From the NCBI GenBank assembly GCA_028284105.1, contig JANQSK010000680.1:1-5286 (forward strand): DNA of 5,286 nucleotides, given 5' to 3'. Under the pieces are notes generated by a model that was not told where the DNA came from, made no database searches, and was given only the letters and a program-made list of their open reading frames with translations. A program made the position numbers and the translations under genes. Positions 1-5,033 of this stretch are shown in pieces (position 1 is the first letter of the stretch; each line of letters opens with the position of its first letter). Source of the stretch: Anaerolineae bacterium. Its GTDB lineage: Bacteria > Chloroflexota > Anaerolineae > Promineifilales > Promineifilaceae.

Positions 1-536
1 CCTTCAGTTTGTGAGTAGCCACGTACTTCTCGAATCATTGCGTTTTCATCTGGGGGTATGATTCCAGCTTTGGTGGCGAGACGTGTGTAGACTTTCACAG
101 CTGATAAACGATTGTTCACACTTTCTAAGCTGTATCCTGTATTGAGCATCCATTTCACAAACCCCTCAACCAATCCCCAGGTCACGCCTTGCCATGCTTC
201 TGGAACATTTTGGCAAAAAACGGCCGTAACAAGAATGGGTAATGGTTTCCCTTGGATTTCTGCAGCTTTTTCAAGAACGGCCGTTTTCTCATTATCTAAA
301 TGTTGTAATCCCCAGCGCTGGCCTGATTCAACAAGCTCTTCTCCAATACCGACATCAAGAAGATATTGAACCCAAAGCGTCAAAGCTGCGCGCTGTGTCT
401 GGATGGTCCTCTTAGCTCGACGCATCTGGTAATCAAGAAAAATATGATCTGCAGCGATGCGATTGGCCAGTTGGCCTGCGTGTTTAAGGATGGCTGGCTT
501 ATTGTTGTCTTGAGGGATTAAATCTTTATTGGCCAT
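1..536 (-). CDS. Tyrosine recombinase / site-specific integrase, N-terminal part (cut by window edge)
   Basis: The reverse strand has an open frame starting at the ATG 536-534 and running without a stop off the left edge, giving 178 codons. The start is preceded by GGTGAG (551-546) nine nt upstream, a moderate ribosome binding site. The visible protein is the N-terminal DNA-binding half of a tyrosine recombinase. A helical stretch at about residues 28-60 (IFLDYQMRRAKRTIQTQ onward) and a second helical block at about residues 117-160 (WGLVEGFVKWML, then SVNNRLSAVKVYTRLATKAG) match the SAM-like core-binding domain that precedes the catalytic domain. The catalytic Arg-His-Arg-Tyr residues would lie left of the window, so activity cannot be judged. 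It is transcribed in the same direction as the upstream aminotransferase gene but separated from it by 266 nt with several inverted repeats, so it probably has its own promoter. Two copies of the ACGGCCGT palindrome lie within it. The family call is by recognition of sequence style; a phage or integron-type integrase cannot be distinguished. Confidence 0.75.
   Translation of the reverse strand, partial: MANKDLIPQDNNKPAILKHAGQLANRIAADHIFLDYQMRRAKRTIQTQRAALTLWVQYLLDVGIGEELVESGQRWGLQHLDNEKTAVLEKAAEIQGKPLPILVTAVFCQNVPEAWQGVTWGLVEGFVKWMLNTGYSLESVNNRLSAVKVYTRLATKAGIIPPDENAMIREVRGYSQTE
220..227. repeat. ACGGCCGT iterated palindrome, copy 1
   Basis: This is the first of eight exact copies of the self-complementary octamer ACGGCCGT. 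It lies in the integrase gene and is read there as Thr-Ala-Val. The flanks (A on both sides) do not extend the palindrome. The family as a whole is discussed in the findings. Confidence 0.8.
276..285. repeat. AACGGCCGTT iterated palindrome, copy 2
   Basis: The octamer core is 277-284, and the palindrome extends to 10 bp as AACGGCCGTT. It lies in the integrase gene, read as Thr-Ala-Val, 50 bp from copy 1. Confidence 0.8.
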
Positions 537-573
537 AAATCGTTTCTCACCGTTGTTAAAAATTTACATTAAG

Positions 574-588
574 TGAAAATCATTTTCT
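574..588. promoter_or_regulatory. Fur-box-like 7-1-7 palindrome upstream of the integrase
   Basis: TGAAAATCATTTTCT contains GAAAAT (575-580), a central C (581) and the inverted ATTTTC (582-587). It resembles the 7-1-7 Fur/PerR-type box TGATAATnATTATCA with three mismatches. It lies about 40 nt upstream of the integrase start codon, a place where a repressor could act. AT-rich palindromes of this size can occur by chance, and no iron-related gene is visible, so this is only a candidate site. Confidence 0.2.
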
Positions 589-602
589 CTAACAGTCTCT
601 TG

Positions 603-627
603 TGCAATTAGGTGAATAAAAATTGCA
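603..627. repeat. 7-bp inverted repeat in the integrase upstream region
   Basis: TGCAATT (603-609) and AATTGCA (621-627) are exact inverted copies separated by 11 nt. No T-tract follows on either strand, so it does not look like an intrinsic terminator. It may be an operator or a recombinase-binding site, or chance in an AT-rich gap. Confidence 0.3.
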
Positions 628-673
628 AAAAGTGTGAGCCTTCATGATGCAACTTCATTTTACTACAAAGTCG

Positions 674-712
674 TTATAGATACCAATAATTCAACATTAT
701 CGGTATCTATAA
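674..712. repeat. Long near-perfect hairpin between aminotransferase and integrase genes
   Basis: TTATAGATACC (674-684) pairs perfectly with GGTATCTATAA (702-712). Inside these arms, after one A/C mismatch (685/701), ATAAT (686-690) pairs with ATTAT (696-700), leaving the 5-nt loop TCAAC. In total 16 of 17 positions pair. It lies 91 nt beyond the stop codon of the aminotransferase gene and 138 nt upstream of the integrase start. The stem is AT-rich and not followed by a T-tract in either direction, so a classical intrinsic terminator is unlikely. A recombinase-binding site, an operator for the integrase or an mRNA-end-stabilising structure are the alternatives. Confidence 0.6.
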
Positions 713-802
713 GTCGAGTTGAAATTCATTATTAAGCTATCTAATAAATCGTTTGAATCTTTATTATTTGAGTTAATTTGAGAAAGTTTCTCTCCATCCA
801 TT

Positions 803-1972
803 TCATGAGATTGCGTAGCGTAGTTGATCGAGTGCTTTAAGTAATACCTTTCTTGGCACCGCAATATTCATACGAGCGAAGCCCGCCCCTTCGCGACCAA
901 ACCAGTAACCAGAATTTAAGGCTAGACCTGCTTTTTGGGTTAGCAATGTATCAAGCTCCTTTGCATCAACACTTAATTCTCTAAAATCAAGCCAGGCAAG
1001 ATAAGTGCCATCTGGCTCAATGAGCTTAACTTGTGGTATATGTTGATTGAAATACTCTTTCATCAAGGTTAGGCTTTGAGCTAAATATTCTAATAATGAG
1101 TTTAGCCAGACGTCGCCTTCGGCATAAGCAGCCTCAACAGCGATGGATGTAAAGACATTGGTGCGATTAATTTGAAAGCGGTCAGCAAAGCTGTCATATT
1201 GTTGTCGACACTGTTCATTGGGTATGACGATCATCCCATCTACCATCCCTGCTAAATTAAATGTTTTTGCTGGAGAGATCGCTGTAAACGAATGGTCTCC
1301 AGTTCGCTCAGATAGTGAAGCGTACGGAATATATCGATTCGGTTGGAAAACGATGTCACCATGAATCTCATCGGAGAACACCAGGACTTGATGCTTTTGA
1401 CAAATATGAGCAATTTGTTCTAACTCTTCACGATTCCAGACACGTCCAACTGGGTTGTGTGGATTACACAAGATGAGCAGTTTGTTTCGGGGGTCAGCTG
1501 CTTTTGCCTCCAAATCCTCAAAATCTATTTCATAACGTCCGTCAACCAACTTCAGCGGGTTCTTGACGATTTTGCGCTTGTTTTTGCGAACAACTAATCG
1601 AAATTCGAAAAACACAGGTGTCTGAAGAATGATGCCATCCCCTTCATCAGAATGTTGACTTATTAGGGTTGCCAATGCTGAAAGCGCACCTGGGCAAGAT
1701 TGGATATACGGCCGTTTAATCAGCCAACCATGTCTCCTTTTGTACCAATCAATGACCGAATCATAAAAGCTGTCTGGACGATATTCGTACCCATAAATTC
1801 CGTGCTCTGCTCTTGCAACCAGTTTTGACACAACTTCTGGGGGTGCTGGTAAATCCATATCTGCTATCCAAAACGGAAGCAAGTTGTCATGCCCGAAATG
1901 CTGAGCAAGATCAGTTGGATTCCATTTTTGAGCTGGATAAATTTTGCGATCAATTTGGGTGTCAAAATTCAT
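803..1972 (-). CDS. MalY/PatB-family PLP-dependent C-S lyase / aminotransferase
   Basis: This 389-residue protein has the normal length of fold-type I PLP enzymes of the MalY/PatB group. In that family, cystathionine or other cysteine-S-conjugates are cleaved by beta-elimination to a thiol, pyruvate and ammonia, in the cytoplasm. Visible family marks are the N-terminal LLPFWIADMDLPAPPEV (residues 31-47), the GIYGY turn (58-62), the CNPHNPVGRVW segment (169-179) with the cofactor-contacting Asn173, SDEIHGDIVF (200-209) with Asp201 for the pyridine nitrogen, SPAKTFNLAG (233-242) with the Schiff-base Lys236, and FARMNIAVPR (365-374) with the carboxylate-binding Arg367. All key residues are present, so it should be active. 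The ATG start has AAAGGGAA (1985-1978) five nt upstream. It follows the selenoprotein gene by 79 nt on the same strand and is probably co-transcribed. The exact substrate is not readable; a transaminase role is less likely but possible. One ACGGCCGT copy lies in the gene. Confidence 0.9.
   Translation of the reverse strand: MNFDTQIDRKIYPAQKWNPTDLAQHFGHDNLLPFWIADMDLPAPPEVVSKLVARAEHGIYGYEYRPDSFYDSVIDWYKRRHGWLIKRPYIQSCPGALSALATLISQHSDEGDGIILQTPVFFEFRLVVRKNKRKIVKNPLKLVDGRYEIDFEDLEAKAADPRNKLLILCNPHNPVGRVWNREELEQIAHICQKHQVLVFSDEIHGDIVFQPNRYIPYASLSERTGDHSFTAISPAKTFNLAGMVDGMIVIPNEQCRQQYDSFADRFQINRTNVFTSIAVEAAYAEGDVWLNSLLEYLAQSLTLMKEYFNQHIPQVKLIEPDGTYLAWLDFRELSVDAKELDTLLTQKAGLALNSGYWFGREGAGFARMNIAVPRKVLLKALDQLRYAIS
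1708..1715. repeat. ACGGCCGT iterated palindrome, copy 3
   Basis: This copy lies inside the aminotransferase gene, where the reverse strand reads it as part of Lys-Arg-Pro-Tyr, a different codon phase from copies 1 and 2. Confidence 0.8.
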
Positions 1973-2017
1973 AATGATTCCCTTTCGATGTGGCTTTGCG
2001 ATGGCGTTTCTAAATTG

Positions 2018-2029
2018 CCCCCCACCCCC
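2018..2029 (-). other. G-run pair in the selenoprotein-aminotransferase gap
   Basis: On the reverse (transcribed-sense) strand the gap between the two genes contains GGGGGTGGGGGG, about 45 nt before the aminotransferase start codon. Such runs can fold into a two-layer G-quadruplex or be prone to slippage. No regulatory role is demonstrated by the sequence alone. Confidence 0.3.
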
Positions 2030-2051
2030 ATTTTATATTGATTGGTTTGGA

Positions 2052-2831
2052 TTAACTTTCACTTAATCGGACCAGGGGAACTGGTGCAGGTTTTTCAAGC
2101 AAACTAAGCGTTGCGCTCAATATCCTGTGCTGCTGGGCAACATCTCCAGGTTTACCAACGGTTTGACCGCGCTCTAATTGTGTAATCGTACCTCGCGGCG
2201 GATTTGCTAAACGGATGATACCGGCATTCCATGCAGTCAAGGTTGTTGCAATTCCTGCAATTTCCAATGCACGTGCAATCAGTCCCACGGACTGAGTACA
2301 GCTTGGTCAAGACGGAACCAGAAAAGCAGCGTCCAGCCCTTCTTCTTTCGCGGCAGCAACAACCTCAGGTATGAGTTCCCTGACAGTTCGATGAGCCATT
2401 GGCAAATAACCACTAAAGCTAAAAGCGTGTGACGCGACACTCCCGATAGCTCCTTCCTTTGCAAGGGCTGATAGATGACCAACTGGCCACAAAATCTCAG
2501 AATCTTGATTTACGGCCGTATGATCGTAGTGTGTATGAGCAATCGAAATATCTTCAAACGGCGTTTCCCAAGGAATTTTTCTCAAAGAATAATCACCAAG
2601 ATCATTCTCAGCATCAAAAGGCTCTTGGGATGCTGAGATATAGAATCCCCCTGATGAAATGAGACCTATCTTACTTTCACTCAACTTGATTGCATTTCCA
2701 CTTGGTGCATTGTTGTTGGTAGGACGCTTGTATTTTTTCCAATTCATTACGCCACTGTCTTGATACTCTTTCAACCACCCTTCTTCAAAGTCACGTTGCC
2801 AGCCTGCTAAGTCCTCTAAAATCTCAGTCAT
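2052..2831 (-). CDS. GrdB/PrdB-family reductase, probable selenoprotein (in-frame TGA = Sec175)
   Basis: The frame starts at ATG 2831-2829, reaches TGA at 2309-2307, and continues in the same frame to TAA at 2054-2052: 259 residues if TGA is read as selenocysteine. The sequence resembles the selenoprotein B family of glycine/sarcosine/betaine/D-proline reductases (GrdB, PrdB), whose known members cleave C-N bonds reductively with a Sec selenol. The length is close to PrdB and much shorter than GrdB. Recognisable parts are IGLISSGGFYIS (55-66), AHTHYDHTAVNQDSEILWPVGHL (98-120), IGSVASHAFSFSGYLP (129-144), and the redox site U175-P-S-C178 followed by TQSVGLIARALE. Similarity to the family continues straight through the TGA, which argues against a true stop. 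The RBS AAGGAG (2846-2841) lies 9 nt upstream. The gene is divergent from the GntR regulator and leads the aminotransferase. No PrdA/GrdA partner or Sec-insertion gene is in the window, so the substrate is open. A nonsense-mutated Cys homolog is the main alternative. Confidence 0.8.
2274..2300 (-). promoter_or_regulatory. Bacterial SECIS-like hairpin just downstream of the UGA
   Basis: Six nt after the UGA, the mRNA can fold as UGUA (2300-2297), a C/U mismatch, then UCAGUCC (2295-2289) paired perfectly with GGACUGA (2285-2279) around the loop GUG (2288-2286), closing with UGCA (2277-2274). That gives 11 pairs (one G-U) and one mismatch. The loop begins 18 nt after the UGA and its first base is G. 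Both fit the known rules for bacterial SECIS elements, which sit in the coding region right after the UGA and bind SelB through a small G-containing apical loop. The three-base loop is at the small end; opening the last C-G pair gives a five-base loop CGUGG. Confidence 0.72.
2307..2309 (-). other. Putative selenocysteine codon (UGA, residue 175)
   Basis: The in-frame TGA is followed by CCA AGC TGT, giving Ser-Sec-Pro-Ser-Cys, a U-x-x-C redox motif at the site where GrdB/PrdB-type proteins carry Sec or Cys. The frame after the codon is open for 84 more residues and remains family-like. A gene caller without recoding would split the gene into a 174-residue piece and a 78-residue piece beginning at the GTG at 2288. 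Confidence 0.8.
2511..2520. repeat. TACGGCCGTA iterated palindrome, copy 4
   Basis: The octamer core is 2512-2519, with a T/A flank pair extending the palindrome to 10 bp. It is read as Thr-Ala-Val in the conserved-looking HTAVNQD segment of the selenoprotein gene. Confidence 0.8.
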
Positions 2832-2840
2832 TGTTAAATG

Positions 2841-2846
2841 CTCCTT
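2841..2846 (-). promoter_or_regulatory. Ribosome binding site of the selenoprotein gene
   Basis: The reverse strand reads AAGGAG nine nt before the ATG at 2831, a strong Shine-Dalgarno match that supports this start. Confidence 0.7.
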
Positions 2847-2853
2847 TCCTTTC

Positions 2854-2870
2854 TAATCATATTTTGATTA
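2854..2870. promoter_or_regulatory. Inverted repeat in the selenoprotein leader
   Basis: TAATCA (2854-2859) and TGATTA (2865-2870) are exact inverted copies with a 5-nt centre, 22-39 nt upstream of the selenoprotein start. It could be an operator for the leftward operon. It does not share sequence with the 16-bp palindrome at 2945, so if both are real they bind different proteins. Confidence 0.3.
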
Positions 2871-2908
2871 TGACATACATCTTTATTTACAAACAGCCCG
2901 ATAGGTTT

Positions 2909-2937
2909 TTGGCATGATCGAAAATTTTCGCTATACT
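2909..2937 (+). promoter_or_regulatory. Sigma-70-type promoter of the GntR regulator gene
   Basis: TTGGCA (2909-2914) and TATACT (2932-2937) are separated by exactly 17 nt; the second matches the -10 consensus at five of six bases and the first matches TTGACA at four. The spacer holds a 12-bp perfect palindrome, CGAAAATTTTCG (2919-2930). Transcription would start near 2943-2945, giving a short leader of about 45 nt before the ATG at 2990. Confidence 0.6.
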
Positions 2938-2944
2938 AACTGAA

Positions 2945-2960
2945 ATCTGAAATTTCAGAT
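2945..2960. promoter_or_regulatory. Perfect 16-bp palindrome, probable operator of the GntR/FCD regulator
   Basis: ATCTGAAATTTCAGAT is fully self-complementary and sits at the predicted transcription start of the regulator gene, where a bound dimer would block RNA polymerase. A second overlapping pair, GAAATCT (2942-2948) and AGATTTC (2964-2970), gives additional dyad symmetry. GntR/FCD proteins commonly bind such dyads beside their own gene and repress it until an organic acid or CoA ester binds. Assigning this site to the adjacent regulator is an inference from position. Confidence 0.55.
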
Positions 2961-2989
2961 GTTAGATTTCAAACCTTACCAAGTGTTCT

Positions 2990-3691
2990 ATGGAAAAAAT
3001 GAGCGTTACAAATGAACTTTTGTCCATACCTAGTCTGCGAGATGAAATCTATAATCGGCTGCGATCACGAATCATCAGCCACTACTACCCCCCAAACTAT
3101 CGATTTGACTTGACAAAGCTTGAAGCACAGCTTGGTGTGAGTCGTACTCCCCTGAAAGAGGCCCTTCACCGTTTAGAAAACGAGGGACTCGTCAAGATAC
3201 GAGCTCGACGCGGCACATTTGTCACAGCCCTGAATACGATTGAAATAGCAGAAAGCTTTGATGTGCGAAACATTTTGGAAAGTGCTTCGGCAAAATTTAT
3301 TGTTGAAAACGCAACGGATGAAGAGATTGATGCTTTGCTTGAGCTTTCTGAACAAATGAAGCAGCTTCTTGACACCGCAGATGATTATCAAGCAATTGTT
3401 GAAGAATATATCCAATTAGACTATGAACTCCATCGATTATTGATAAGTTATACGCGAAACAGCAAGTTAATCTCATTCCACAAGCGGATTAATACACATT
3501 TGCAAATTGCGCGTGTAAAGCAGAAGTTTTTACCCCAACAATCACGTCATACCCAATATGAGCATGACGAAATCCTCAAAGCGCTAAAAGCGCGTGATCC
3601 AAAAAAATTATCGGCCGCCTTAGATGCTCACATCAACTTTTCGAAAGAAAGAACCCTCAAGGCCTTGCGTGATTTAGAAGAGAATCAATAG
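2990..3691 (+). CDS. GntR-family transcriptional regulator, FadR/FCD subgroup
   Basis: This 233-residue protein has the usual length and two-domain order of FCD-type GntR regulators. Residues about 16-80 form the winged helix-turn-helix (LRDEIYNRLRSRIIS, then LTKLEAQLGVSRTPLKEALH and the wing LVKIRARRGTFVTAL). Residues about 87-220 are the helical FCD ligand domain. Asp144, His148, His192 and His214 are placed like the metal-binding set of this domain, where a bound metal helps hold a carboxylate effector. Two starts are possible: ATG 2990 has no good Shine-Dalgarno, whereas ATG 2999 (Met4) has GGAAAA a few nt upstream, so the shorter form is a real alternative. The gene faces away from the selenoprotein operon and is followed after 63 nt by the thiolase-like gene, so it is placed to control both. 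The effector is unknown. Confidence 0.92.
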   Translation: MEKMSVTNELLSIPSLRDEIYNRLRSRIISHYYPPNYRFDLTKLEAQLGVSRTPLKEALHRLENEGLVKIRARRGTFVTALNTIEIAESFDVRNILESASAKFIVENATDEEIDALLELSEQMKQLLDTADDYQAIVEEYIQLDYELHRLLISYTRNSKLISFHKRINTHLQIARVKQKFLPQQSRHTQYEHDEILKALKARDPKKLSAALDAHINFSKERTLKALRDLEENQ

Positions 3692-3744
3692 AGTAACAAG
3701 TTAAGAATTTCAAAAACTGCATAAATACTAACGAAGCCAAATTT

Positions 3745-3750
3745 AGGAGA
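3745..3750 (+). promoter_or_regulatory. Ribosome binding site that fixes the GTG start of the thiolase-like gene
   Basis: AGGAGA lies four nt before GTG at 3755. The next in-frame Met is codon 34 and would remove the first beta strand (VIVVGGG), so the GTG is the supported start. Confidence 0.75.
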
Positions 3751-3754
3751 AATT

Positions 3755-4963
3755 GTGGCGAAAAGAGACGTTATTGTTGTCGGCGGAGGCATCACCAAAT
3801 TTGCATCCAATCGAGTGGATTCATCTATCCGCGATTTGGTTGTGGAAGCCGTTATGGATGCTGTGGATGATGCTGGTGTTGATTTAGCAGATGTACAACA
3901 AGGGCTTACCAGCTACGAAAGCGACCATTTTAATCGCCAAATGACGCTTGGCGCCATTCTTCATGACCATATTGGAATGACCCCAAAGCCGAATGTCCGC
4001 ATTGAAGGTGGAGGTGCCACAGGTGCATTGGCATTACGAACCGCATTTGCTTACGTGAAGAGCGGTTTGTGCGACTCTATTATTGTGTATGGTGGAGAAA
4101 CCAACGGCCGTTCCGTCTCCTCAGCGACAGCGCAACAATTTTTCTCATTATCTTCAGATGCTGATTGGGAGATGATGGTTGGTGGCACTTATACAGCCTA
4201 TTATGCGGCAATGATCCGGGAACATATGCGGCTCTACGGCACAACAGAAGAGCAATTTGCCCATGTTGCCGTCAAAAATCGCCACAACGCCCACTTTAAC
4301 CCGATTGCTCAAAAGCCCATGGATCTGACGATTGATGATGTGATGAGTTCCACCCCCATCGCCGAACCCTATAAATTGCTTGATTGCAGCTTGTTGTCTG
4401 ATGGAGCTGCAGCCATGATTTTGTCCACACCTGAATGGGCAAAGACTCACTCAAAGCATTGGGGAAAACGGCCGTTTGTTCACTTTACTGGAACAGGTTG
4501 TGGCACAGACACGATGCGCCTCGGTGATCGTCCCTTCCCCTACCCTGGCTTAGCCCACTTTCGTGGAAAACGGGAAGCGGCGAGGCAGGCTTATGAACAA
4601 GCTGGGATAAATAATCCGTCAGAAGCGATAGATGTCGCTGAGCTTTATGACTCCTATAGCGGGGTTGAAGTTCAGGCTGTTGAAGAGCTTGGCTTCTGTG
4701 AGTATGGACGTGGGGGCTTTGAAATGGCGAACGGCCGTTTTGATTTGGATGGTGAGCTTCCCACAAATACTTCAGGGGGTTTGCTTGGACGTGGGGCGCC
4801 AGTGGGTGCCACCGGCATTGCCCAAGCTTACGAAATCATGCTTCAACTTCGCGGTGAGGCTGATCCAAAGCGTCAGGTCAAAAACGCCAAATGCGGCTTA
4901 ACGGACACCCATGCGGGTACAGGAACACATTGTGTGGTCAATATTTTTGAACGTAGGGGATAA
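3755..4963 (+). CDS. SCP2/lipid-transfer-type thiolase-like protein lacking the catalytic Cys
   Basis: The 402-residue protein has the thiolase fold of the SCP-x/acetyl-CoA acetyltransferase-like group: N-terminal RDVIVVGGGITKF (4-16), DAGVDLADVQQG (39-50), SGLCDSIIVYGGE (103-115), LLDCSLLSDGAAAMIL (208-223), VAELYDSYSGVEV (294-306), GGLLGRGAPVGATG (341-354) and THAGTGTHCVV (385-395). Where active thiolases carry the nucleophilic Cys (EGxCASG) this protein reads EGGGATG, with Gly87 at the Cys position. The usual GHP motif reads GAP, with Ala348 in place of His; His386 and Tyr298 remain. Claisen-type thiolysis is therefore unlikely. Cys-less members paired with DUF35 proteins include Ltp2-type retro-aldolases that split CoA thioesters in steroid side-chain breakdown, which makes a lyase role plausible but unproven. 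A DUF35 gene follows after 70 nt, as expected for such a complex. Three ACGGCCGT copies occur, one of them 14 bp from no other landmark and all within coding sequence. Confidence 0.85.
   Translation: MAKRDVIVVGGGITKFASNRVDSSIRDLVVEAVMDAVDDAGVDLADVQQGLTSYESDHFNRQMTLGAILHDHIGMTPKPNVRIEGGGATGALALRTAFAYVKSGLCDSIIVYGGETNGRSVSSATAQQFFSLSSDADWEMMVGGTYTAYYAAMIREHMRLYGTTEEQFAHVAVKNRHNAHFNPIAQKPMDLTIDDVMSSTPIAEPYKLLDCSLLSDGAAAMILSTPEWAKTHSKHWGKRPFVHFTGTGCGTDTMRLGDRPFPYPGLAHFRGKREAARQAYEQAGINNPSEAIDVAELYDSYSGVEVQAVEELGFCEYGRGGFEMANGRFDLDGELPTNTSGGLLGRGAPVGATGIAQAYEIMLQLRGEADPKRQVKNAKCGLTDTHAGTGTHCVVNIFERRG
4103..4112. repeat. AACGGCCGTT iterated palindrome, copy 5
   Basis: The octamer core is 4104-4111. 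It is read as Asn-Gly-Arg in the thiolase-like gene, the third codon phase used by this repeat. Confidence 0.8.
4466..4477. repeat. AAACGGCCGTTT iterated palindrome, copy 6
   Basis: The octamer core is 4468-4475, in a 12-bp palindrome. It is read as Lys-Arg-Pro-Phe in the thiolase-like gene, the same phase as copy 3. Confidence 0.8.
4730..4739. repeat. AACGGCCGTT iterated palindrome, copy 7
   Basis: The octamer core is 4731-4738. It is read as Asn-Gly-Arg-Phe in the thiolase-like gene. Confidence 0.8.
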
Positions 4964-4965
4964 AA

Positions 4966-4986
4966 AGAGAATAGAGAATAGAGATT
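4966..4986 (+). repeat. Three tandem heptamers after the thiolase-like gene
   Basis: AGAGAAT (4966-4972) is repeated exactly at 4973-4979 and with one change (AGAGATT) at 4980-4986. The purine-rich tract starts just after the stop codon and may be a slippage product; no function is evident. Confidence 0.5.
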
Positions 4987-4992
4987 AAAGTG

Positions 4993-5015
4993 GGGAAATA
5001 ATCAAAATTTTTCCC
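4993..5015 (+). repeat. Weak inverted repeat before the DUF35 gene
   Basis: GGGAAA (4993-4998) and TTTCCC (5010-5015) can pair around an 11-nt loop. No T-tract follows, so it is not a convincing terminator, and the DUF35 gene begins 18 nt later. It could modulate its translation. Confidence 0.25.
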
Positions 5016-5033
5016 TCTTATAAAAGAAAAAGT

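Noticed and set aside
112..369. Forward-strand frame of 85 codons over the integrase
   Set aside because: It has no RBS and lies antisense to a well-supported recombinase frame; the protein looks random.
674..712. Intrinsic terminator of the aminotransferase operon
   Set aside because: The stem is AT-rich and no T-tract follows on the reverse strand; it is kept only as a hairpin of unknown role.
780..792. GAGAAA-G-TTTCTC palindrome just past the aminotransferase stop
   Set aside because: The centre leaves no loop without opening several pairs, the remaining stem is short, and no T-tract follows, so a terminator call is not supported.
2052..2288. A separate 78-residue gene starting at GTG 2288 on the reverse strand
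   Set aside because: It is the in-frame continuation of the 2831-2310 frame beyond the TGA, has no RBS of its own, and its sequence is the C-terminal part of the GrdB/PrdB-like protein.
2052..2831. Pseudogene with a nonsense mutation
   Set aside because: The TGA falls exactly at the redox site expected to be Sec or Cys, the frame after it is intact, and a SECIS-like hairpin follows. It stays the fallback if the host lacks Sec machinery.
4154..4901. Several frames of 89-98 codons overlapping the thiolase-like gene on both strands
   Set aside because: They are shadows of the 402-residue gene and show no domain-like sequence.
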